From NCBI RefSeq assembly GCF_042651965.1, contig NZ_JBHSDY010000001.1:372001-436000 (forward strand): a stretch of DNA of 64,000 bases, given 5' to 3'. The translations under genes and the position numbers were made by a program. Positions 41,779 to 50,259 of the stretch are shown one piece after another; position 1 is the first letter of the stretch; every line of letters begins with the position of its first letter. The DNA is from Castellaniella hirudinis (GTDB lineage: Bacteria > Pseudomonadota > Gammaproteobacteria > Burkholderiales > Burkholderiaceae_B). The notes below the pieces were generated by a model. That model was not told where the DNA came from and made no database searches. It worked only from the letters and a program-made list of their open reading frames with translations.

Positions 41779-44120
41779 CGTTCCTGCTGCTCCTGCTCCT
41801 CCTGCTCATCGCTGCGGCGGCCTTTGTGCTGAGCCGCCGCGATCTGCGCATCAAACATCTCAGCCGCCCCCTGTACCAGACCTTCCGCCGCATCCTGCCG
41901 CGCATGTCGGACACCGAGCGCGAAGCCCTGGAAGCCGGCACTGTCTGGTGGGACGGCGCCCTCTTTCGCGGCCGCCCCAGCGCCCGCGCCCTGCACGCCA
42001 TCCCCGCCCCGCGCCTGAGCGAGGCCGAACAAGCCTTTCTGGACAATGAAGTCGAGACCGTCTGCGCGATGGTGAACGACTGGCAGGTCACCCGGCAGGA
42101 TCTGGACATCCCGGCTGAAGCCTGGGAATACATCAAGACCCGCCGCTTCTTCGGCATGATCATCCCTGAGGCATACGGCGGCCTGGGTTTCTCGGCGCTG
42201 GCGCATTCCGCCGTGGTCGCCAAACTGTCCACCCGCTGCTCCGCATTGTCAGTCACCGTCATGGTGCCCAACTCGCTGGGCCCGGCCGAACTGCTGCTGC
42301 ATTACGGCACCGACGAACAAAAGAACCACTACCTGCCGCGCCTGGCGCGCGGCGAGGACATCCCGGCCTTTGCCCTGACCAGCCCCTGGGCCGGCTCGGA
42401 CGCGGCCGCCATCCCCGACCACGGCATCGTCTGCAAAGGCGAGTGGCAGGGCCGCGAGGTCCTGGGCATGCGCGTCACCTGGGACAAGCGCTACATCACC
42501 CTCGGCCCCGTCTGCACCCTTCTGGGCCTGGCCTTCCGCCTGTATGATCCCGACGGCCTGCTGGGCGACACGCCCGATCTGGGCATCACCTGCGCCCTGG
42601 TGCCGTCCGACCACCCGGGCGTGGACATCGGCCGCCGCCATTTCCCGCTGGACGCCATGTTCATGAACGGCCCCACGCAGGGGCGGGACGTGTTCATGCC
42701 CCTGGATTTCATCATCGGCGGGCCGTCCATGGCCGGCCAGGGCTGGCGCATGCTGATGGAATGCCTGGCGGCGGGCCGTTCGATTTCGCTGCCCTCGTCC
42801 TATACCGGCATGGCCAAGCTCACGGCACGCACCGTGGGCGCCTATACCGTCGTGCGCGACCAGTTCCGCACCCGCATCCATAAATTCGAGGGCGTCGCCG
42901 AGGCCCTGGCGCGCATCGGCGGCCACACCTACCTGATGGACGCGGCCCGCGTCATGACGGCCGGCGCCGTGGACCTGGGCGAGAAGCCCGCCGTGGTCTC
43001 GGCCATCGTCAAATACCACGTCACCGAACGCGGCCGCATCGTCGTCAACGACGGCATGGACATCATCGGCGGCAAGGGCATCTGCCTCGGTCCGCAGAAC
43101 TTCCTGGGCCGCGCCTACCAGCAGATCCCGGTGGGCATCACGGTCGAGGGCGCCAACATCCTGACGCGCAGCCTGATCATCTTCGGCCAGGGCGCGATCC
43201 GCTGCCATCCCCACGTGCTGGACGAAATGCGCGCCGCCCAGGCCGCCGACCCTGAACAGGGTCTGGCGGACTTCGATCGCGCCTTCTGGGGCCATGTGCG
43301 CCACACGACGTGCAACGCGCTGCGCGCCGTCGGCCACGGCTTCACCAACGCGCTGCCGGCCCGCCCCGACACGGCCGTCGCCCCGGAAATGGTCCGCTAC
43401 TACCGGCAGTTGACGCGCTTCTCGGCCGCCTTCGCCACCCTGGCCGACGTTTCCATGCTGACGCTGGGCGGCGCACTGAAGCGGCGCGAATCGATCTCCG
43501 CCCGCCTGGGCGATATTCTGTCGCAGCTCTACCTGATTTCCGCCACACTGAAACGCTACCAGGACGAGGGCCGCCAGGCCGCCGACGCGCCGCTGGCCCA
43601 CTGGGCGATCCAGGATGCGTTCTGCCGCGCCCAGGATGCTTTCACCGGCGTGCTGGCCAATTTCCCCAACCGCCCCCTGGCCTGGGCCTTGCGCGTCCTG
43701 CTGTTCCCCTGGGGCCGGCCCTTCGCCGCGCCGTCCGACACGCTTTCCATGGCCGTGGCCGATGCCATCAGCCAGCCCGGCGGCGCGCGCGACCGCCTGA
43801 CGCAGGACGCTTACGTGCCGCACGACCCGGCCGAGCCCGTCGGCGCCATCGAAGCCGCCTTCACCGCCGTGCTGGATACGCAGGTCCTCGAAGCCCGCAT
43901 GCGCGAATTTGAAAAGGCCGGCCGTGTGCCCGCCGCCGACCCGCGCGCCAACGTGCGCGACATGGCCGAGGCCATCCACGCAGCCGGCGGCCTGACCGAC
44001 GATGAACTGAACCGCATCCGCGCGCGCAATGCGCTGCGCGACCGCGTGATCGGCGTGGACGACTTCGCCCCGAATCTCCAGGGCCCGTCCCGGACCGAAT
44101 CCGCAGGAGACCGATCCTGA
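41775..44120 (+). CDS. fadE: Acyl-CoA dehydrogenase FadE
   Basis: This 781-residue FAD enzyme carries out the first oxidation of beta-oxidation. A hydrophobic N-terminus (TFLLLLLLLLIAAAAFVL) suggests membrane attachment, as in E. coli FadE (814 residues). The core has FFGMIIPEAYGGLGFS, ALTSPWAGSDAA and ISLPSSYTGMAKLTARTVGAY, and the catalytic Glu458 lies in VEGANILTRS. The long C-terminal extension of FadE-type enzymes (DUF1974) is present. It overlaps tetR at its start and the thiolase at its end (TGATG). Confidence 0.96.
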   Translation: MTFLLLLLLLLIAAAAFVLSRRDLRIKHLSRPLYQTFRRILPRMSDTEREALEAGTVWWDGALFRGRPSARALHAIPAPRLSEAEQAFLDNEVETVCAMVNDWQVTRQDLDIPAEAWEYIKTRRFFGMIIPEAYGGLGFSALAHSAVVAKLSTRCSALSVTVMVPNSLGPAELLLHYGTDEQKNHYLPRLARGEDIPAFALTSPWAGSDAAAIPDHGIVCKGEWQGREVLGMRVTWDKRYITLGPVCTLLGLAFRLYDPDGLLGDTPDLGITCALVPSDHPGVDIGRRHFPLDAMFMNGPTQGRDVFMPLDFIIGGPSMAGQGWRMLMECLAAGRSISLPSSYTGMAKLTARTVGAYTVVRDQFRTRIHKFEGVAEALARIGGHTYLMDAARVMTAGAVDLGEKPAVVSAIVKYHVTERGRIVVNDGMDIIGGKGICLGPQNFLGRAYQQIPVGITVEGANILTRSLIIFGQGAIRCHPHVLDEMRAAQAADPEQGLADFDRAFWGHVRHTTCNALRAVGHGFTNALPARPDTAVAPEMVRYYRQLTRFSAAFATLADVSMLTLGGALKRRESISARLGDILSQLYLISATLKRYQDEGRQAADAPLAHWAIQDAFCRAQDAFTGVLANFPNRPLAWALRVLLFPWGRPFAAPSDTLSMAVADAISQPGGARDRLTQDAYVPHDPAEPVGAIEAAFTAVLDTQVLEARMREFEKAGRVPAADPRANVRDMAEAIHAAGGLTDDELNRIRARNALRDRVIGVDDFAPNLQGPSRTESAGDRS

Positions 44121-45409
44121 TGGCCTTCGAACCCGTCTACCTCATCGACGGGGCGCGCAGCCCCTTCCTCAAGGCCCGCAACGCGCCGGGTCCGTTCTCC
44201 GCGTCCGATCTGGCCGTGCAGACGGGCCGCGAACTGCTGCTGCGCCAGCCTTTCGCACCCACCGAACTGGACGAAGTCGTGATCGGCTGCGCGGCGCCCT
44301 CGGCCGACGAAACCAATATCGGCCGGGTGATCGCCCTGCGCCTGGGCTGCGGCGACCGCGTGCCCGGCTGGACGGTGATGCGCAACTGCGCCTCCGGCAT
44401 GCAGGCGCTGGATTCCGCCGCCATGGGCCTGCAGACCGGCCGCCACGATCTGGTGCTGGCCGGCGGCGTGGACGCCCTGTCGCGCGCGCCGCTGCTGTTC
44501 CCCGACGAAATGGTCCACTGGCTGGCCCAATGGAACCAGGCGCGCACCTGGTCGCAGCGCCTGCCGCTGCTGCGGCGTTTCCGCCCCGCTTACTTCAAGC
44601 CCGTCATCGGCCTGCTGAAAGGCCTGAGCGATCCGGTGATCGGCCTGTCCATGGGCCAGACCGCCGAAAACCTGGTCCACCGTTTCGGCCTGACGCGCGA
44701 ACAGCTCGACGCCTACGCGGCGCAAAGCCACGCCCGCGCCCTGGCCGCGCGCGACCGGGGCGCCTTTGACGAAATCGTGCCCCTGGTCGATGCCAAGGGC
44801 GCGCTGTATGCCGACGACGACGGCGTGCGCGCGGATTCCACCCCGGAAAAACTCGCGCGGCTCAAGCCCGTCTTCGACAAGCCCTACGGCAACATCACGG
44901 CGGGCAACAGCTCCCAGGTCACCGACGGCGCGGCGCTTCTGCTGCTGGCCTCGGAACGCGCCGTGCGCGAGCGCGGCCTGCGGCCCATCGCCCGCATCGT
45001 CGATGCGCAATGGTCGGCCCTGGACCCGGCCGTCATGGGTCTGGGCCCGGTGCATGCGTCCTCGGCCATCCTGGCGCGCCGGAATCTGGGCCTGAACGAT
45101 CTGGACTTGTGGGAAATCAATGAAGCCTTCGCCGCCCAGGTGCTAGGCTGTCTCGCAGCCTGGCGTGACGAGTCATGGTGCCGGGAACATCTGGGGCGCG
45201 GCGCGCTGGGGGATCTGGACATGGATCGTCTGAACGTGGACGGCGGCGCCATCGCGCAGGGCCACCCCGTGGGGGCCTCGGGCGCGCGCATCGTGCTGCA
45301 CCTGGTGCGCGCCCTGCAGGCCCGGGGGCTGCGCCGCGGCATGGCCGCCATCTGCATCGGCGGCGGCCAGGGCGGCGCCATGCTGGTCGAACGCTGCGAG
45401 GGGATCTGA
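44120..45409 (+). CDS. fadI: Acetyl-CoA C-acyltransferase (FadA/FadI type)
   Basis: This 429-residue thiolase cleaves 3-ketoacyl-CoA. Cys90 in NCASGMQALDSA is the nucleophile, with GHPVGASGARI and CIGGGQGGAMLVE completing the active site. The length and the LLKGLSDP..GLSMGQTAEN loop fit the FadI/AtoB-like long thiolases rather than the 390-residue FadA. The start overlaps the fadE stop by one base, and the next gene starts one base after its stop. The symbol fadI is by resemblance. Confidence 0.93.
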   Translation: MAFEPVYLIDGARSPFLKARNAPGPFSASDLAVQTGRELLLRQPFAPTELDEVVIGCAAPSADETNIGRVIALRLGCGDRVPGWTVMRNCASGMQALDSAAMGLQTGRHDLVLAGGVDALSRAPLLFPDEMVHWLAQWNQARTWSQRLPLLRRFRPAYFKPVIGLLKGLSDPVIGLSMGQTAENLVHRFGLTREQLDAYAAQSHARALAARDRGAFDEIVPLVDAKGALYADDDGVRADSTPEKLARLKPVFDKPYGNITAGNSSQVTDGAALLLLASERAVRERGLRPIARIVDAQWSALDPAVMGLGPVHASSAILARRNLGLNDLDLWEINEAFAAQVLGCLAAWRDESWCREHLGRGALGDLDMDRLNVDGGAIAQGHPVGASGARIVLHLVRALQARGLRRGMAAICIGGGQGGAMLVERCEGI

Positions 45410-45410
45410 C

Positions 45411-47333
45411 ATGAGCTTCGAATCCCTGGATCTGCGCCATTTCCGCTGCGAGATCGACCCGCAAGGCATCACCTGGCTGACCATCGATTGCGCCGGCAGT
45501 TCCGTCAACCGCCTGTCGGGCGAGGTGCTGACCGAGCTGGGCCGCGCCCTGGATTATTTCCAGTCCGCCCCGCCCGCCGCGCTGGTGATCCGCTCGGGCA
45601 AGGCCGCCGGCTTCATCGCGGGCGCCGACATCGACGAATTCTCCCAGTTGAACGATGCGGCCACGGCGCGCGCCTTTGTCGAGCGCGGCTGGACGGTCTT
45701 CAACCGCCTGGCGGCGGTGTCCTGGCCGACCCTGGCCCTGGTGCAGGGCCACTGCATGGGCGGCGGCCTGGAGCTGGCCCTGGCGTGCCGCTACCGGATC
45801 GTCGTCGATCAGCCCGACACGCGCCTGTCGCTGCCCGAAGTCATGCTGGGCATCTTCCCCGGCTGGGGCGGCATGCTGCGTCTGCCCCGGCGTGTCGGCG
45901 CCCCGCTGGCGCTGGACATGATGCTGACGGGCCGCGCCCTGAGCGCGCGCCGCGCAGCCGCCAGCGGCCTGGCCGATCTGTGTGTGCCGCCGCGCCTGGC
46001 GGCACAGTCCGCCGCACGCCACGTCCGCTCCAACCAACCGGTGCGCGGCCCGCGTGGCAAGGACGCCTGGCTCAGCCATCCGATCCTGCGCCCGCTGCTG
46101 CTGCGCCAGGCCCGCAAGACGCTGGAAAAACGCGATCCGCAGGGCCACTACCCGGCCCCGCGCGCCATCCTGGACATCTGGGCGCATCACGGCGGCAACG
46201 CGCTGGCGGCGCCCGCGCTGATCGAAGGCATCGTCCAGTCCGACACCGCCCGCAATCTGCTGCGCGTGTTCCGCATGCAGGAACGCCTCAAAGCATTCGG
46301 CAAAGGCAGCGATCAGGCCGCCGTGCAGCACGTCCACGTGGTGGGTGCGGGCGTGATGGGCGGCGACATCGCCGCCTGGTGCGCGCTCAAGGGCCTGACC
46401 GTCACCCTGCAGGACATGGACCGCGCGCGCATCGCCCAGGCCATCGGCCGCGCCCGGGCGCTGTACACACGCAAGATCCAGCCCGCCCGCGAGGCGATGC
46501 TGGCCGCCGACCGCCTGATTCCGGACCCGGACGGCCAGGGTGTCGCCCGCGCCGACCTGGTCATCGAGGCCATCAGCGAAAATCCGGACGCCAAGCGCGG
46601 CCTGTACGCCGCCCTCGAACCGCGCCTGAAAGACGGCGCGCTGCTGGCGACCAACACCTCCAGCCTGTCGCTGCAGGACCTGGGACGCGACCTGGCGCGG
46701 CCGGAGCGTCTGGTGGGCATCCACTTCTTCAACCCCGTGGCGAAGATGCCCCTGGTCGAAGTCGTGACGACCGGACACACCGACCCGCACGCCCAGGCTG
46801 CCGCCTGCGCCTTCGTCGGCCGGATCGGCAAACTGCCCTTGCCGGTGCAAAGCGTGCCCGGCTTCCTGGTCAACGCCGTACTGGCGCCCTACATGCTGGA
46901 AGCCATGCGCTGCGTGGACGAGGGCCTGAGCCCCGAGACCATCGACGCCGCCATGAAGGCCTACGGCATGCCCATGGGGCCGATCGAACTCATCGACACC
47001 GTGGGCCTGGACATCGCCCGCGACGCCGGCGCGCAACTGACCGGCCAGGCCCAGCCGCCCGCCTGCCTGGCGCGCCATCTGGACCGCAATGAACTGGGCC
47101 GCAAATCCGGCCAGGGCTTTTACCGCTGGCGCGAGGGCAAACCTGTCCGGACCGAGGCCGGCGCCGCCCCGGCCGGCCTGGCGCGCCGCCTGCTGCAACC
47201 CTTGATCGACGCCACCCGCCGCCAACAGGCGGCCGGCGTGGTCGCCGATGCCGAACTCGCCAATGCAGGTGTGATTTTTGGTACGGGCTATGCGCCCTAC
47301 ACGGGAGGGCCGATACCACGCGAAGCTGATTGA
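45411..47333 (+). CDS. fadJ: Bifunctional enoyl-CoA hydratase / 3-hydroxyacyl-CoA dehydrogenase
   Basis: This 640-residue protein has a hydratase N-domain with AGADIDEF, HCMGGGLELALACRYR (catalytic Glu121) and LPEVMLGIFPGWGG (Glu143). The dehydrogenase part begins at VHVVGAGVMGGDIAAW near residue 315, with HFFNPVAKMPLVEVV and PGFLVNAVLAPY. The end GTGYAPYTGGP is the usual one for this subgroup, so although it is shorter than E. coli FadB or FadJ (about 715-730) I do not regard it as truncated. It forms the trifunctional complex with the thiolase. Whether to name it fadB or fadJ cannot be decided here. Confidence 0.92.
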   Translation: MSFESLDLRHFRCEIDPQGITWLTIDCAGSSVNRLSGEVLTELGRALDYFQSAPPAALVIRSGKAAGFIAGADIDEFSQLNDAATARAFVERGWTVFNRLAAVSWPTLALVQGHCMGGGLELALACRYRIVVDQPDTRLSLPEVMLGIFPGWGGMLRLPRRVGAPLALDMMLTGRALSARRAAASGLADLCVPPRLAAQSAARHVRSNQPVRGPRGKDAWLSHPILRPLLLRQARKTLEKRDPQGHYPAPRAILDIWAHHGGNALAAPALIEGIVQSDTARNLLRVFRMQERLKAFGKGSDQAAVQHVHVVGAGVMGGDIAAWCALKGLTVTLQDMDRARIAQAIGRARALYTRKIQPAREAMLAADRLIPDPDGQGVARADLVIEAISENPDAKRGLYAALEPRLKDGALLATNTSSLSLQDLGRDLARPERLVGIHFFNPVAKMPLVEVVTTGHTDPHAQAAACAFVGRIGKLPLPVQSVPGFLVNAVLAPYMLEAMRCVDEGLSPETIDAAMKAYGMPMGPIELIDTVGLDIARDAGAQLTGQAQPPACLARHLDRNELGRKSGQGFYRWREGKPVRTEAGAAPAGLARRLLQPLIDATRRQQAAGVVADAELANAGVIFGTGYAPYTGGPIPREAD

Positions 47334-47381
47334 TTGTGTGATGCCGGCCTGATTCCGGCGCCCCGCTCAAAGCCTTGAACG

Positions 47382-47415
47382 TCGCTGCGCGATGACGCAG
47401 CGAGGGAGTCCTTTT
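47382..47415 (+). terminator. Probable terminator after the fadE-thiolase-fadJ operon
   Basis: TCGCTGCG-CGATGA-CGCAGCGA is a perfect eight-base stem, 48 bases beyond the stop. It is followed, after eight bases, by TTTT. The delay before the T tract weakens the call. Confidence 0.45.
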
Positions 47416-47538
47416 GTCGCCGATTTACTGGGCGGTAAACGACTGGATGAGCCGGGCGCAAGCGGAAAACGCTCTTTATTGCTCTACCCGTGAGACCGCA
47501 TGGCGTCCGCCTGCGGCCCGGGGATTCGTGTGTCCAAA

Positions 47539-47595
47539 TTTTACCCCTTATCTCGATAAGGTTAATCGGGAATAACCCAAAGCAGGTGTACCTGC
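47539..47595 (+). promoter_or_regulatory. Candidate promoter with two operator-like palindromes before fadL
   Basis: CCTTATC-TC-GATAAGG (47546-47561) and GCAGGT-GT-ACCTGC (47582-47595) are perfect inverted repeats in the 297-base gap before fadL. TTTTAC (47539-47544), 17 bases and TTAATC (47562-47567) could be a weak promoter with the first palindrome as its spacer. The palindromes differ from the one before tetR. Nothing else is seen in the gap beyond the terminator-like hairpin. Confidence 0.35.
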
Positions 47596-47630
47596 ACCAC
47601 GTTTTTCATCAATGACTCGGAGGTGACACG

Positions 47631-49007
47631 ATGAAAATGCAATACACGCTCAAGACCCTGTCGGCCCTGGTTCTGGGCCTGGGCACGGCGGGCATCGCCC
47701 ACAGCGCCGGCTTCCAGCTGCTGGAGCAGAACGCCAGCGGCCTGGGCAATGCCTATGCCGGCTCGGCGGCCATCGGCGAAAACGCCAGCGCCAACTACTT
47801 CAACCCCGCCAGCATCACCTTGCTGCCGGGCATGAACGTCAGCGCCGGTGTGGTCGGCATCAAGCCGAATTTCGAGTTTTCGGATAGCGGCAGCACGACG
47901 CCGACCACGTTCGGCGGCAAGCCGATTGGCGGACTCGGCGGCCGGCCGGCCGGCGGCGGCGACGGCGGCAATGCCGGCGCCTGGGGCGTCGTTCCCAATG
48001 CCCACTTCACCTGGCAAGTGAGCCCGCGCACCTGGCTGGGCCTGAGCGTGGGCGCGCCCTTCGGCCTGATGACCGACTACGAGAAGGGCTGGGCGGGCCG
48101 CTACCACTCCGAGAAATTCGACATTCAGAGCATCAACATCAACCCGTCCATCGCCTTCAAGGCCACCGATACCCTGTCCGTCGGCGTCGGTCTGAACTGG
48201 ATGCAGTTGGAGGCGGATTATCGCAAGGCCCAGTTCGTACCGAGCTTTCCGGCAGGCATGATGGCCCCGATTGCCCTGCCCGGCGGCGACCTGCAAGCCC
48301 GCGTCAAGGCCAAGGGCGATGCCTGGGGCTGGAATGCCGGCATCCTCTGGCAGGCCACCGAGGACACGCGCTTCGGCCTGTCCTACCGCTCCAGGGTCAA
48401 GATCGATGCCGATGGCACCACCACGGTCAGCAACAGGAACATTCCCACCACCGTCATGGGTGGCGCAATGGCAAACCCCCTCCTGGCCCAGCTTCCTCTC
48501 GGCGCCCACAATGCCTCGGCCTCCATCGAACTGCCTGACTCCGCGATCTTCAGCGTGGTCCACCAGTTGAATGACCGCTGGACTCTGCTGGGCGACGTGG
48601 CCTGGACCGGCTGGAGCAGCATCCCGGAACTGAAGATCGTCAACACCGGCATTGATAATGCCACGCTGGACCTGCGCTTCAAGGATGCCTGGCGCGTCTC
48701 TCTGGGGGCCAACTACAAGTACAGCGAGAGCTGGACCTTCAAGGGCGGTGTGGCCTGGGACCAGTCCCCGGTGCAAAGCGATGCCTATCGTCCCTCCGCC
48801 CTGCCGGACAACGACCGCTACTGGGTCTCGCTGGGTGCGAAGTACAACTTCAGCAAATCCACCAGCATCGACGTCGGCTACGCCCACCTGTTCGTGAAGA
48901 ACACCTCGGTGAACAACCACTCGGCCGAAGCGACGTCAGGCGTGCTGAAGGGCGACTACAAGAGCAGCGCGGACATCATCGGCGTGCAGTTCTCGCATCA
49001 GTTCTGA
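47631..49007 (+). CDS. fadL: Outer-membrane long-chain fatty acid transporter FadL
   Basis: This 458-residue beta-barrel follows an ideal GGAGGTGA ribosome site. A signal peptide ends at AHS, followed by AGFQLLEQNASGLGNAYAGSAA, the N-terminal hatch signature of FadL/TodX, and NYFNPASITLLPG. The rest alternates strands with aromatic residues and ends in F (FSHQF), as outer-membrane proteins do. It brings in fatty acids for the enzymes encoded around it. A Gly-rich loop near residues 95-115 is longer than I recall for E. coli FadL. Confidence 0.94.
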   Translation: MKMQYTLKTLSALVLGLGTAGIAHSAGFQLLEQNASGLGNAYAGSAAIGENASANYFNPASITLLPGMNVSAGVVGIKPNFEFSDSGSTTPTTFGGKPIGGLGGRPAGGGDGGNAGAWGVVPNAHFTWQVSPRTWLGLSVGAPFGLMTDYEKGWAGRYHSEKFDIQSININPSIAFKATDTLSVGVGLNWMQLEADYRKAQFVPSFPAGMMAPIALPGGDLQARVKAKGDAWGWNAGILWQATEDTRFGLSYRSRVKIDADGTTTVSNRNIPTTVMGGAMANPLLAQLPLGAHNASASIELPDSAIFSVVHQLNDRWTLLGDVAWTGWSSIPELKIVNTGIDNATLDLRFKDAWRVSLGANYKYSESWTFKGGVAWDQSPVQSDAYRPSALPDNDRYWVSLGAKYNFSKSTSIDVGYAHLFVKNTSVNNHSAEATSGVLKGDYKSSADIIGVQFSHQF

Positions 49008-49029
49008 GCATGACGACCGTGAGCCTGGC

Positions 49030-49557
49030 ATGAAGTTGTCGCAGTTGAAACGCCTGCCGCCCCGGTGGCGGGCGCGTGCCATGCGCACGGGCTTCAACCT
49101 GCATCCGGCCTTCCGCGCGACGGGAGGCCGGGTGGACTATGTATCCCATGATCTGCTGCACGTGCGCGTCCGCCTGGCACTGACGCGGCGCACGCGCAAT
49201 ATCGTGGGTTCGATTTTTGGCGGCTCGCTGTTCGCCGTCACCGACGGCGTGCACGTGGGCATGCTGATGGCCCGCCTGGAACGCAGCGCCATCATCTGGG
49301 ACAAAGCCGCCGAGATCCGCTATCGCAAACCGGCCTTCCGCACGCTGTACGCCGATTTCGTCCTGACGGAAGCCGAGCTGCAGGGCATCCGCGCGGACCT
49401 GGACCGCGACCACGAAACCGAACGGGTCTACCAGGTGGACCTGAAGGACGCCGACGGCACCGTATACACGGAAGTCCAACGCACCATCTACTTGGCCGAC
49501 AAGGCCTATTACAAACAACGCAAGCCGCGCGTCGACGCGGCGGGAGACGCATCATGA
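49030..49557 (+). CDS. DUF4442 hot-dog-fold protein
   Basis: This 175-residue protein matches the DUF4442 group of hot-dog folds. It has HDLLHVRVRLALTRRTRNIVGSIFGGSLFAVTDGV, with the strand-helix pattern of thioesterases, and an AEIRYRKPAF segment. It has no recognisable signal. Hot-dog proteins beside beta-oxidation genes are often acyl-CoA thioesterases, which would release excess acyl-CoA; this is an inference. It overlaps the next gene by four bases. Confidence 0.8.
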   Translation: MKLSQLKRLPPRWRARAMRTGFNLHPAFRATGGRVDYVSHDLLHVRVRLALTRRTRNIVGSIFGGSLFAVTDGVHVGMLMARLERSAIIWDKAAEIRYRKPAFRTLYADFVLTEAELQGIRADLDRDHETERVYQVDLKDADGTVYTEVQRTIYLADKAYYKQRKPRVDAAGDAS

Positions 49558-50216
49558 CCTATCCGAATCCATCGCTCGAGACCGCACGGCAGGTTCGCGC
49601 GCGCATGCGGCCTGCGCGCGCCGGCCTGCTGCATGGCACATTCGCCGCCCTGGCCCTGGCCGTCGCCGGCCTGTGCGCGACGCCGCCCGCCCTGGCCCTG
49701 ACCGTGGCCAATGTGGACGTGCCCGAGCAGCAGTCGGTCGCCGGCCAGAGCCTGGTCCTGAACGGCGCCGGACTGCGCCAGCGCTTCGTCTTCCACGTCT
49801 ACGTCGCCGCCTTGTACCGGACCCAGCCGTCCCGGGATGCCGCAGCGATCGTCAGTAGCCCCGAGCCGCAACTGCTGCGCCTGACCCTGCTGCGCGACAT
49901 CAACAGCAAGGCGCTGACCGACGCGTTGAACGATGGCCTGAAGGCCAACTGCACCGACGCCGAGCTGCGGGACATGGCCGATTCCATCGCCCATTTCGAG
50001 GCCTTCATGAAGACCGGCGGCGAAGGCGCCTCGGGCGATCTGGTGGACGTGCTTTTCAATCAGGGAACCGTCTCGGTATCATTCAAGGGCAAGGCGCTGG
50101 GAGAAGTGAAAGACCCCCGGTTCGCCGCTGCGCTCCTGAAGGTCTGGCTGGGCGCCCACCCGGCCCAGGAATCCCTGAAATCGGCCCTGCTGGGCCAGGC
50201 ATCCCAAAGCAATTGA
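49554..50216 (+). CDS. Chalcone-isomerase-like periplasmic protein
   Basis: This 220-residue protein has an N-terminal arginine-rich region and a hydrophobic segment ending near ALA, so it is probably exported. The mature part shows the bacterial chalcone-isomerase-like pattern: VNGAGLRQRFVFHVYVAALY-like strands (here LNGAGLRQRFVFHVYVAALY) and LLRDINSKALTDALNDGL. In plants this fold binds fatty acids. A role as a periplasmic fatty-acid binder between FadL and FadD is attractive but unproven. Confidence 0.82.
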   Translation: MTYPNPSLETARQVRARMRPARAGLLHGTFAALALAVAGLCATPPALALTVANVDVPEQQSVAGQSLVLNGAGLRQRFVFHVYVAALYRTQPSRDAAAIVSSPEPQLLRLTLLRDINSKALTDALNDGLKANCTDAELRDMADSIAHFEAFMKTGGEGASGDLVDVLFNQGTVSVSFKGKALGEVKDPRFAAALLKVWLGAHPAQESLKSALLGQASQSN

Positions 50217-50259
50217 TCTGACGGATTGATCCGACGATCTGACAACAAGGAACCGCATC

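Noticed and set aside
45411..47333. C-terminal truncation of the FadB-like protein (640 versus about 720 residues)
   Set aside because: The ending GTGYAPYTGGP is where this shorter subgroup normally stops, and no frameshifted continuation is seen.
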